Below, piece by piece: positions 8,582 through 15,208 of a DNA stretch of 43,119 nucleotides (positions are counted from its first letter, which is position 1; each line of letters starts with the position of its first letter). The DNA is taken from the IMG/VR virus record IMGVR_UViG_3300032287_004025, positions 1 to 43,119 of that record; one strand, 5' to 3'. Below the pieces are notes generated by a model that ran no database searches, was not told the origin of the DNA, and saw only the letters and a program-made list of their open reading frames with translations. The DNA is from a virus. The translations under genes were made by a program, and so were the position numbers.

Positions 8582-9583
8582 ATGAAAAAAGTATTAGTAC
8601 TAGGGGGTGGAGGTTTTATTGGTGGTCACCTTGCAAAAAGATTAAAGAATGAAGGAAACTATGTTAGAGTAGTTGACATAAAAAGACACGAATACTTTGA
8701 CGAGAAGGACTTTTGTGATGAATTCATAGTTGGAGACCTAAGAGACCCTAAAGTTGTCTCAGAATCAATTGATGAGGGTATGGATGAAGTTTATCAACTT
8801 GCTGCTGACATGGGTGGTGCTGGGTATATTTTTACCGGTGATAATGACGCGAATGTGATGCACAACTCAGCGTTAATTAATTTAAATGTTGTCCATGAGT
8901 GTGCTAAGAAAAATGTAAAGAAAGTTTTTTACTCATCATCGGCATGTATGTACCCCGAACACAACCAACTTGACCCTGATAACCCAAATTGTGAAGAATC
9001 TTCAGCGTATCCCGCGAATCCCGATTCGGAATATGGGTGGGAAAAATTGTTCTCTGAAAGGTTGTTTTTAGCGTTTAATAGGAACTATGGATTGGATGTC
9101 CGTATTGGTAGATTCCACAATATCTTTGGTCCTTATGGTACTTGGAAAGGTGGTAAGGAGAAAGCGCCAGCGGCAATGTGTAGGAAAGTTTCCGAAATGT
9201 TGGATGGTGGTGAGATTGAAGTATGGGGTGATGGTCAACAAACTCGTTCATTTTTATATGTTGACGAATGTGTTGAAGCAGTATTAAGACTTATGAATCA
9301 AAATGAATTTTTAGGTCCTGTTAATATTGGTTCGGAGGAAAAAATTACTATAAATGATTTGGCCCAAATGGCGATAGATATCTCAGGAAAAGAGATTTAT
9401 ATAAGAAATATAGGTGGGGAAGAATTTAAAGAAAAGTATGGTTACAAATGTCCTGTCGGTGTACGTGGACGAAACTCAGATAACAAACTTTATTTGGAAA
9501 AAATAGGATGGGTTGTTAATGAACCATTATACAATGGTATGGTAAAAACCTACGAATGGATTCAAACAATGGTTGAGAAATAA
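8582..9583 (+). CDS. GDP-mannose 3,5-epimerase-like NAD-dependent epimerase
   Basis: The 333-residue extended SDR has the Rossmann motif GGGGFIGG (8-15) and the features of GDP-mannose 3,5-epimerase: ADMGGAGYI (75-83), SSACMYPE (119-126), YGWEK (catalytic Y151 and K155), FHNIFGPYGTWKGG and KEKAPAA. C122 and K194 sit where the plant enzyme has its acid/base Cys and Lys. The product would be GDP-L-galactose or GDP-L-gulose. Last gene of the operon, followed directly by a terminator hairpin. The sugar may be used by the upstream transferases. Confidence 0.85.
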   Translation: MKKVLVLGGGGFIGGHLAKRLKNEGNYVRVVDIKRHEYFDEKDFCDEFIVGDLRDPKVVSESIDEGMDEVYQLAADMGGAGYIFTGDNDANVMHNSALINLNVVHECAKKNVKKVFYSSSACMYPEHNQLDPDNPNCEESSAYPANPDSEYGWEKLFSERLFLAFNRNYGLDVRIGRFHNIFGPYGTWKGGKEKAPAAMCRKVSEMLDGGEIEVWGDGQQTRSFLYVDECVEAVLRLMNQNEFLGPVNIGSEEKITINDLAQMAIDISGKEIYIRNIGGEEFKEKYGYKCPVGVRGRNSDNKLYLEKIGWVVNEPLYNGMVKTYEWIQTMVEK

Positions 9584-9585
9584 AA

Positions 9586-9606
9586 AAGGGGGTTATTGAC
9601 CCCCTT
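9586..9606. terminator. Bidirectional rho-independent terminator between convergent operons
   Basis: A 7-bp stem (AAGGGGG / CCCCCTT) closes a 7-base loop. On the plus strand it is followed by a T-rich stretch (TTCTTCTTTTTG), and on the minus strand by six T's. It sits three bases after the stop of the epimerase gene and contains the stop codon (9593-9595) of the convergent glutaredoxin-like gene in its loop. It ends both the sugar operon and the redox/AAA/methylase operon. Confidence 0.85.
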
Positions 9607-9886
9607 CTTCTTTTTGAATGTATTTTAATATTATCTCTACCGCTTCATTATCATCTTTGAAATCTTTCTGCGGTGCGAAAAAAGGTCCCTTACCAGTATC
9701 ATCTTTTTTAATGTAGAAAGCCGGAAGATACTCGTTACCCGTTTGGTCAATAACTTTATTCCACAATTCTTTATTTTTACCAACCTCAATTTCTCTAAAT
9801 GGTAGAGATTCTTTTTGTAATCTTTCTTTCAGGTTCTTACAACTACCACATCCTTCTAATGTGAATAATAATAATTCATTTGCCAT
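9593..9886 (-). CDS. Glutaredoxin/thioredoxin-fold protein
   Basis: The 97-residue product has the strand-loop-helix active site LLLFTLEGCGSCKNL with a CGSC dithiol (C13, C16) and a cis-proline strand in EYLPAFYIKK. This is the size and layout of a glutaredoxin. The CGSC motif differs from the common CPYC, so the partner is unclear; ribonucleotide reductase would be usual for phage glutaredoxins, but none is in the window. It follows the thioredoxin gene with one base between them. Confidence 0.75.
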   Translation of the reverse strand: MANELLLFTLEGCGSCKNLKERLQKESLPFREIEVGKNKELWNKVIDQTGNEYLPAFYIKKDDTGKGPFFAPQKDFKDDNEAVEIILKYIQKEEGGQ

Positions 9887-9887
9887 A

Positions 9888-10193
9888 TTAAAGTGAATTT
9901 AAGACTTCTTTGTAAAAAGTGTCAGGTCTAACACCTGAAGTTCTTGATACCTCATTATCCCCATTAAAAATCATCACTGTGGGTACAGAGCGAACACCGT
10001 ATTCTTGTGAACCTTGTTGATTTGAATCAACATCAACTTTGACGAATTTAACGTCGGGGTAGTCATGTTGTAAAAGTTCTAATCTTGGTAATAACATTTT
10101 ACATGGTCCACACCAAGATGCGTAAAAATCGGCAAGTACTTTCTCACCATTTTGTTTCATTTCATTTAGTTTTTCAACTGTTACTAATTCCAT
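9888..10193 (-). CDS. trxA: Thioredoxin
   Basis: The 101-residue product has the classical active site ASWCGPCKM (W27, C28, C31) and the cis-proline strand VRSVPTVMIF, with the expected spacing and total length for a one-domain thioredoxin. It probably supplies electrons to phage or host reductases in the cytoplasm. T7 shows that thioredoxin can also serve a phage polymerase, but nothing here indicates that. It lies between the AAA+ gene and the glutaredoxin-like gene with gaps of four and one bases, so all three are likely cotranscribed. Confidence 0.93.
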   Translation of the reverse strand: MELVTVEKLNEMKQNGEKVLADFYASWCGPCKMLLPRLELLQHDYPDVKFVKVDVDSNQQGSQEYGVRSVPTVMIFNGDNEVSRTSGVRPDTFYKEVLNSL

Positions 10194-10197
10194 TTTT

Positions 10198-11274
10198 TTA
10201 ATTGTTTTTAAATCCTATTTGTATTTTATTTTCAACTCGAGCCAAATCCTCGTCAATATGATAAATATCCGCAAGACTTGTTGGTTTGTCAACTGTTTTT
10301 GTTTTACCTAAGTGTTTTAATAGTTTGTTTGAATTCTCAACACTAAGTGGTGTGAATTTATGTTCACAGATTAACCTACCTTTCCTTAAAAGTGCCTTAT
10401 CAATTTTCTCTTTTTTCATATTGAACGTGGCAACAATTTGAATGTTTAGACAGTCACCTAAAATTCCATCGGTTATGTTTAATATATTTGATACACCAGC
10501 GGAAGAACCGTTTATCTCTCTGTCAGAAATTACTTTTTCGGCGTCCTCAATAATTAAAATGGAATTTTTATGTTCCATTAAAAATGGTATAATTGAGGGT
10601 TCTGATAAAGATTCCGCCATAGAAGGTGGTATGAACAAAATCTCTTTTTCTTTTATTAGTCTTGTGAGGTATTTTATATAGGATGTTTTTCCTGTACCTG
10701 GGTCTCCGTGAAAAAGAATAATACCTTTATCATTCATGTTGTTCAATCTTTTAACTATGGTTTCGTGAATTTTAGAAAATTCTTGACCATAATTTAATTC
10801 CACATCAACATCAGGTACGTTCAGTTCATAATCTTCAGTGTCCATGTGACCATGCTCGGACTTAACCAAACTAATACCACTTTTCTTCAAAACCACTTCA
10901 AACTCCGATATTTTTTGTACATCAAAATTTGATTCAAAACTACCGTTTATGAGTGTATAATAACATTCGATTTCGAAAAGTAAGGTGTCTTTTTCGTATT
11001 TTGATTTTAACAATACTCCGGTTTTATTCTTATCATTGAATAAAAGAGTCTCAGTATTTAATTTTTGTGCTCTTCTTCTGTTTACCGTATTTACTTCGGT
11101 CAATAGTGTAAAGCCATTTGATATCAAATATTCTTTGATATCAGGTTTATAGGTCTTCTCCATCTTATATAATGAAGGTATTTCATCAAACATGTGTAAA
11201 AACAATTGATGAACTGGTATGTCATTACCATAAGAGGTTTCATAAATAAAATAATTTTCTGGCGTCTTTCTCAT
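10198..11274 (-). CDS. AAA+ ATPase
   Basis: The 358-residue product has a C-terminal AAA module: Walker A GDPGTGKT (190-197), Walker B ILIIEDAE (239-246), sensor-1 Asn in ATFN (N285) and likely arginine fingers in ALLRKGRL (R297, R300). The 'LRKGRL' ending resembles the BCS1/CDC48 side of the AAA family. The first ~180 residues show no recognisable domain and probably bind the substrate. Its ATG overlaps the stop of the upstream 97-residue gene. Similar ATPases occur in large phages; the role is unknown (protein remodelling or unfolding is a guess). Confidence 0.8.
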   Translation of the reverse strand: MRKTPENYFIYETSYGNDIPVHQLFLHMFDEIPSLYKMEKTYKPDIKEYLISNGFTLLTEVNTVNRRRAQKLNTETLLFNDKNKTGVLLKSKYEKDTLLFEIECYYTLINGSFESNFDVQKISEFEVVLKKSGISLVKSEHGHMDTEDYELNVPDVDVELNYGQEFSKIHETIVKRLNNMNDKGIILFHGDPGTGKTSYIKYLTRLIKEKEILFIPPSMAESLSEPSIIPFLMEHKNSILIIEDAEKVISDREINGSSAGVSNILNITDGILGDCLNIQIVATFNMKKEKIDKALLRKGRLICEHKFTPLSVENSNKLLKHLGKTKTVDKPTSLADIYHIDEDLARVENKIQIGFKNN

Positions 11275-11564
11275 TTCTTAAATATAAATTTCAAATCAGT
11301 TGATTCATAAAAATAAATTCCCTCGTACTCACTATCCTCAACTTTTTTGAAAATCATCAGTGATATTCTTAAAAACTCAAGTTGTTCTTGTGTTAATTGT
11401 GGTTCCCCCATTTTTCTAAAATTGTTTTCCGCAACTTTTAAAATACCACTATAAAATTCATCTTCATTTAATTCAGACAAAAAGTATTTTCTGGCATCTT
11501 CATTATTTTGAAAATAATTTTTTATTGTTTGCAAATATATTAAACTTTCAGGGGAAAATTCCAT
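11271..11564 (-). CDS. Hypothetical protein (97 aa)
   Basis: Not recognised. A small, acidic, soluble and largely helical protein with no cysteine or obvious motif. It has a four-base stop/start overlap with the AAA+ gene, so the two are translated in a coupled way; a cofactor or adaptor role for the ATPase is possible but is inference. It starts two bases after the methylase stop. Confidence 0.6.
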   Translation of the reverse strand: MEFSPESLIYLQTIKNYFQNNEDARKYFLSELNEDEFYSGILKVAENNFRKMGEPQLTQEQLEFLRISLMIFKKVEDSEYEGIYFYESTDLKFIFKK

Positions 11565-11566
11565 TT

Positions 11567-12457
11567 TTAATAATTCATAATCAGTAATTCAATACCCTCA
11601 TTTTGAGTTCCGTCTTTCTTCGCAGCTGCGGCCTTTTTAAATGTTTCTTTGGCCCATTTAAAACCAGTTGGTTCAAACATCAATAACTGTCCGTTTTTAC
11701 CGACCCCAACCCCATTTTCGGGAAACCATTCGTGTAGTTGTTTAAACTCGTAATATGATAAACTAAACTTACCTTGTATACCTTTAAGAGTGTTTGCTAA
11801 TCTTTCGTGGTCGTTACTATCAAAATCGTGATTGGAGTAATAGTTTTCTGTTTTCCAATATGGTGGGTCCATATAAAAATAAGTTTTCGGTGAGTCATAT
11901 TTCTCAACGACTTTTTGGAAATCCATATTTTCCACAAATGTGATTCTATCTAAATGCGCCCTATATTCAGGATGTTTTAATTTATCCATGAATATGAGGA
12001 CCTTACATCTATACTTACCCTTGTAATCGGTGTAACTAGATGTTTCGGGTTTTGAACCTGAGAATACTTGGGTTAATACATAAACATACTTAGCGGCAAC
12101 ATCGAAATTTGGTTCGTCACCAATGACAAGTTCATTATCAAAGACTTCTTTTTGATAAGTTCGAAACATTTGTTCATACTCAGGTGGTGTGTCTTCAACA
12201 CCCAATTGTTGACAAGGGTATTTTGATAACTCTTCCCACAACCTATCGTAGTGTTTTGCACATTTAAAAAGATTTGCGTTCAAACGATTAAAGTCATTAT
12301 AAACCACGGTTTTAAGATTAGGGTACTTTTTAAGGTCCATATTAAAAAAGACCCAGAACATACCCGAAAACCCCTCTACGTAGGTTTCAATGTCGTTAGG
12401 TATGAATGGAACAATCCATTTACCGATTCTAGCTTTTCCTCCGATGTATGATATCAT
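11567..12457 (-). CDS. dam: DNA N6-adenine methyltransferase (Dam/D12 class)
   Basis: The 296-residue product begins ISYIGGKARIGKWIV, the N-terminal motif of D12-class adenine methylases, which bind DNA with this segment. The FxG-type SAM motif is seen as EGFSG (28-32) and the catalytic DPPY at 197-200. Length fits (E. coli Dam 278, T4 Dam 259). The target cannot be read from sequence. It probably protects phage DNA from host restriction, or marks it. No cognate nuclease lies next to it. First strongly supported gene of the minus-strand redox/AAA operon. Confidence 0.88.
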   Translation of the reverse strand: MISYIGGKARIGKWIVPFIPNDIETYVEGFSGMFWVFFNMDLKKYPNLKTVVYNDFNRLNANLFKCAKHYDRLWEELSKYPCQQLGVEDTPPEYEQMFRTYQKEVFDNELVIGDEPNFDVAAKYVYVLTQVFSGSKPETSSYTDYKGKYRCKVLIFMDKLKHPEYRAHLDRITFVENMDFQKVVEKYDSPKTYFYMDPPYWKTENYYSNHDFDSNDHERLANTLKGIQGKFSLSYYEFKQLHEWFPENGVGVGKNGQLLMFEPTGFKWAKETFKKAAAAKKDGTQNEGIELLIMNY

Positions 12458-12543
12458 TTATTGTTTTAAATTTTGCGTTATTCTTCCTCTAACTATAAAA
12501 ATATAAGAAACTTTTTTTGAAAATGGAAATCCGATTGAAACTT

Positions 12544-12711
12544 TTATTTTACCGGTTCGGATTTAGTTTGACCGCCTTTCTGTCTTTTTCTTCTTGCGGC
12601 ACAGTGTGCTTTTTGAGAAAAACCTTTTGGGTTGTTACAGTCAATAGTCTTCTTATATTTCATTGACCATTTTTCCACCACTAAATCCTCTAATAATTCC
12701 ATCAATTTCAT
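12544..12711 (-). CDS. Small basic Cys-containing phage protein (55 aa)
   Basis: A 55-codon frame, short enough to be missed by common length cutoffs. It runs from the ATG at 12709-12711 to a TAA at 12544-12546. The N-terminal third is an amphipathic helix (MELLEDLVVEKW). The C-terminal part contains 'DCNNPKGFSQKAHCAARRKR', with two cysteines, one histidine and a basic cluster. I recall similar 'NPKGFSQKAHC' segments from other phage small proteins, but this needs a search. It could bind nucleic acid. A coding call is favoured by the motif and the good gene-sized gap; function is unknown. Confidence 0.65.
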   Translation of the reverse strand: MKLMELLEDLVVEKWSMKYKKTIDCNNPKGFSQKAHCAARRKRQKGGQTKSEPVK

Positions 12712-12748
12712 ATTGATAAATACTTATTTATTACTTATTTTTTATATT

Positions 12749-12913
12749 ATGGGATGTTCAAGTTGTAAACAAAAGAAAGAAATAGTGGCACCAACAAAGG
12801 AGTCATTGGAGAGATTGGCTCAGAAAACCGAGAAAGTTGTATATTGGGCGTTTGTTGTGTGGAGTGTCTTTGCTGTTTATGGTATATACAGTTTCATTAA
12901 ACTCTTTCTATGA
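12749..12913 (+). CDS. Small Cys-motif single-pass membrane protein (54 aa)
   Basis: The product starts MGCSSCKQKKE and has a C-terminal membrane segment (about residues 30-50, YWAFVVWSVFAVYGIYSFI). The frame is open further upstream (to 12632), but that extension would overlap the minus-strand 55-aa gene, and 12749 has a very AT-rich leader, so 12749 is preferred. The CSSC pair could bind metal, or Cys3 could be lipidated if processed; there is no signal peptide. It overlaps the next gene by four bases. Function unknown. Confidence 0.65.
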   Translation: MGCSSCKQKKEIVAPTKESLERLAQKTEKVVYWAFVVWSVFAVYGIYSFIKLFL

Positions 12914-13548
12914 AGAATGGGAAATATTTTATAGTTCTTTTTTGTAACAAAAAAAGAGTCAAGATTTTATACAGGTGTCAAAAAAAGGCAACTGTGTACG
13001 ACTATTGGCATGAATATAAAACAGAAAAGAAACCAAGGTTTGTTAAAACACAAAACAGAAAAAGAAACAATGAGGTTGTTTACGAGTTGGCATTAATTTT
13101 CCCAAATAATAGGTGGGCAACAAAGACTTTTGTAAAAGATAGTTTAGGTCGTTTGATTGAAGCAAAATATGAGGACGATAAATTCAGGATAAAAGAAATA
13201 ATTCCGTATTGGAAAGAGGAACTAATATACGACCTACAGAAAAAGACAAGAGTTCGTTATCATGAAATATTGGAACAAATAATGTCTATAAATGAGATTG
13301 GTCAAATATTCACATTGAACAATAAATTATTTGTTCAAAACGACGACAATATACTTTTGTTTGGAAATAAAAATATACGTGATTCAAAAAGACTGTTTGA
13401 ATTAATCAGAGAAGATGTTCTGAGAAAGAAGAAGGGTAATTTTATTTTTGTGAAGGATGTGTCAACAGCTCAAAGAAAAATACTTTATCAATTACTTGAA
13501 TCGAAAGGGTTTAAAAAATCAGAATTGTTTAGGCACTATTCTTATTAA
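12910..13548 (+). CDS. Hypothetical protein (212 aa)
   Basis: Not recognised. A basic, soluble protein rich in Lys and Tyr with no clear catalytic motif. The N-terminal half has repeated short beta-like stretches (KYFIVLFCNKKRVKILYRC), and the rest is mixed helical. It is coupled to the small membrane protein gene by a four-base overlap. Its 3' end overlaps the convergent 79-residue gene by 20 bases, and no terminator is visible there. The two-gene plus-strand island within a minus-strand block suggests separate regulation. Confidence 0.65.
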   Translation: MKNGKYFIVLFCNKKRVKILYRCQKKATVYDYWHEYKTEKKPRFVKTQNRKRNNEVVYELALIFPNNRWATKTFVKDSLGRLIEAKYEDDKFRIKEIIPYWKEELIYDLQKKTRVRYHEILEQIMSINEIGQIFTLNNKLFVQNDDNILLFGNKNIRDSKRLFELIREDVLRKKKGNFIFVKDVSTAQRKILYQLLESKGFKKSELFRHYSY

Positions 13549-13768
13549 AGATAATGTCCACTTCCCCAATCTTTATTGTAAAAGTTTTATCGGGTTTTGA
13601 CATCCTACCATTTTGTTTTCTTGATATGTAATCAAAGGTTTCAAAAAAGGCATCCTTATTCAACTCAAAAACTAACGTATTTGATGTTGCATCCAAATTC
13701 ATTTTTTCAATTAAATCGGATATAATGGCTAATTGATTTATTAAATCACCCTTTTTTTCCATATCCAA
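13529..13768 (-). CDS. Hypothetical protein (79 aa)
   Basis: Not recognised. A small soluble protein: N-terminal helix (LINQLAIISDLIEKMNLD) followed by short beta segments ending in FTIKIGEVDIIF. It overlaps the upstream minus-strand gene by 23 bases and the convergent plus-strand gene by 20 bases. Nothing identifies its function. Confidence 0.5.
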   Translation of the reverse strand: MDMEKKGDLINQLAIISDLIEKMNLDATSNTLVFELNKDAFFETFDYISRKQNGRMSKPDKTFTIKIGEVDIIFNKNSA

Positions 13769-13958
13769 AAATTATCGATAACTTTTTAAAAAATGTAAGT
13801 TTTTCTTTTTTTGGGGCTTCAAACATTTTGGTTTTATCCAACTTTTTGATTTCCTCAATCATTTGATTCTTGTGGGACTGTATCTCCTTGGAGTCCTTCT
13901 CCGATTCTCTCTTCAACCAATCTAATCCCTGTTGTATTCTCTTGTTTTGCATCCTCAA
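13746..13958 (-). CDS. Hypothetical small helical protein (70 aa, or 38 aa from an internal start)
   Basis: A highly charged helical protein (GLDWLKRESEKDSKEIQSHK) ending in a basic tail (FGYGKKG). The full frame from 13958 overlaps the upstream gene by 104 bases in a different frame. An internal ATG at 13862 would cut the overlap to eight bases and give 38 residues. The N-terminal part looks like genuine protein (regular heptad-like charge pattern), so the longer form is preferred but not certain. Function unknown. Confidence 0.45.
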   Translation of the reverse strand: MRMQNKRIQQGLDWLKRESEKDSKEIQSHKNQMIEEIKKLDKTKMFEAPKKEKLTFFKKLSIIFGYGKKG

Positions 13959-14310
13959 TAAATGATATATCTTTTAACTTATCAAGTGACTGGTGTTGAA
14001 ACAATACTTCCAACTCTTTAATTTTTTGTTGTAGTAGTTTTTGTTTCTCCTCCATTTCTTTATTCGTTGTGATTATTTCTTTAGCGCAAGAAAAAACTAC
14101 ATCGTATCCATCTGCAGTTGCGTTACTTATCAAAGAAACTAAAGTGAACTTCTCATTCTTGTCTTGTACTTTGTATTTAATGGATTTATATAACGAAATA
14201 ATTGACTCGATTTTCCAAGTTGCAGGAAGTTTAATGTCTAAACTTACGTTATTATCTATTTCCCTTAAGGAAAAAAAATACGGTCTTAGATGTCTTATAT
14301 TATCAAACAT
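13855..14310 (-). CDS. Hypothetical protein with C-terminal coiled coil (151 aa)
   Basis: Not recognised. The N-terminal ~85 residues are mixed alpha/beta ('FSLREIDNNVSLDIKLPATW'). Residues ~85-112 form a Lys/Glu/Gln-rich coiled coil (EMEEKQKLLQQKIKELEVLF). The last ~40 residues are acidic and probably disordered. The final 104 bases overlap the following small gene in another frame. The start overlaps the end of the membrane protein gene by eight bases. Confidence 0.6.
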   Translation of the reverse strand: MFDNIRHLRPYFFSLREIDNNVSLDIKLPATWKIESIISLYKSIKYKVQDKNEKFTLVSLISNATADGYDVVFSCAKEIITTNKEMEEKQKLLQQKIKELEVLFQHQSLDKLKDISFIEDAKQENTTGIRLVEERIGEGLQGDTVPQESND

Positions 14311-14494
14311 TTGGCCACCTGATTATGAATGTTATTATATATGATATTGATAGATAAAGAAAAGTCTTATCTACCTGTGAAAGTTGCATTATAGATGGTT
14401 CATCAGAGAATAGTTTAATCACAAACTCTGAAACAAATCTAAGTAAGTATACTATACTTAAAACCATTAAAAATACTAAAATATTAAGCATCAT
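14303..14494 (-). CDS. Small two-pass membrane protein (63 aa)
   Basis: Two hydrophobic segments are visible (about residues 4-22, LNILVFLMVLSIVYLLRF, and 44-60, FLYLSISYIITFIIR) separated by an ~18-residue polar loop. No motif. It overlaps the histone-like gene upstream by 11 bases and the next gene by eight bases. Function unknown; small membrane proteins of this kind are common phage accessory genes. Confidence 0.55.
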   Translation of the reverse strand: MMLNILVFLMVLSIVYLLRFVSEFVIKLFSDEPSIMQLSQVDKTFLYLSISYIITFIIRWPNV

Positions 14495-14666
14495 GTTTTT
14501 TTATTTCTTGTAAAAGTTCTTTTCTGTAAAGAGGAATGAGCTCCTTTATTTCTTGAGCATATTTTCTTGCTCTAATAGATGCACTCCTGTTACCTTTTTC
14601 GAAAACTTTAGTAGTGTCAACAGACATTCTTTCTACCAAGTCTTTGATTTTTTTAAGTGTGTCCAT
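14484..14666 (-). CDS. Histone H1-like (Hc1-type) DNA-binding protein
   Basis: The 60-residue product fits the short bacterial Hc1-like pattern: a helix MDTLKKIKDLVERMSVD, then 'KVFEKGNRSASIRARKYAQE', then 'IKELIPLYRKELLQEIKK'. Bacteroidota and Chlamydiae encode proteins with the same 'FyekGNkaAgtRaRKalQeiK' core. There is no long Lys/Ala tail as in chlamydial Hc1, so only the N-terminal core is present. It may compact or organise phage or host DNA. Its upstream region has a TTTCCGTATACTATATAT-type AT-rich element. Confidence 0.7.
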   Translation of the reverse strand: MDTLKKIKDLVERMSVDTTKVFEKGNRSASIRARKYAQEIKELIPLYRKELLQEIKKHDA

Positions 14667-14678
14667 TTTTCCGATTTT

Positions 14679-14697
14679 ATATATAGTATACGGAAAA
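14679..14697 (-). promoter_or_regulatory. Candidate promoter (class A motif) before the Hc1-like gene
   Basis: Read on the minus strand, TTTTCCGTATACTATATAT lies about 12-30 bases before the Hc1-like start. The pattern TTTC(C/G)TATAnTnTATA recurs ahead of several minus-strand genes that begin new units. It is a pattern seen by eye in AT-rich spacers, without experimental support. Confidence 0.25.
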
Positions 14698-14701
14698 TAA
14701 A

Positions 14702-15166
14702 CTACTTTTTCAAGTTTTGTTCGAATAATTTATAAATTTCAGTTAGGATGTCTAATTCAGACCTTGACTTACGATATCTGAAATCAAATAATTTGTAAAA
14801 ATATTCAGATATTCTTGTTTCTTTTTCTTCGAATTTCACAAAATAATATGCCTCAAAGAAAAAGTTCCACATGTACTCATAGTGGGTACCCTTCTCCTTG
14901 AAGAATATTTTTTCTTTATCAAAATTTGTGATTATTCTATTCCAACACCAATTAAAGTGATTTCTTTGGTCCAATTCGTCATAAAGAACGTCGGCACCCA
15001 AAAAGGTATCATCAACTAAATTGTATAAAGAGGATAAGAAATCATAAAATAATATAATCTTATCTCTGTTGATGTTGTAGGTTCTATACCAAATGTCTAT
15101 TTGATGTCTATATTTTTCAGATATATCTGACTCAATATATTCTTCTCTATTTTCCATAATCCTCAT
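14702..15166 (-). CDS. Hypothetical protein (154 aa)
   Basis: Not recognised. Rich in aromatic residues (many Tyr, Phe and Trp) with predicted helices throughout (FNWCWNRIITNFDKEKIFF, YMWNFFFEAYYFVKFEEK). No signal peptide. The start could be the ATG at 15166 or the fourth codon (15157). It is flanked by AT-rich gaps of 35 and 42 bases, so it may have its own promoter. Function unknown. Confidence 0.6.
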   Translation of the reverse strand: MRIMENREEYIESDISEKYRHQIDIWYRTYNINRDKIILFYDFLSSLYNLVDDTFLGADVLYDELDQRNHFNWCWNRIITNFDKEKIFFKEKGTHYEYMWNFFFEAYYFVKFEEKETRISEYFYKLFDFRYRKSRSELDILTEIYKLFEQNLKK

Positions 15167-15208
15167 TAATTATAATATAAGGATAAAAGAAAATAAAAAA
15201 AAGAAAAA

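Noticed and set aside
12632-12748. Longer start for the small membrane protein
   Set aside because: It would overlap the minus-strand 55-codon gene by 80 bases; the MGCSSC start at 12749 is better placed.
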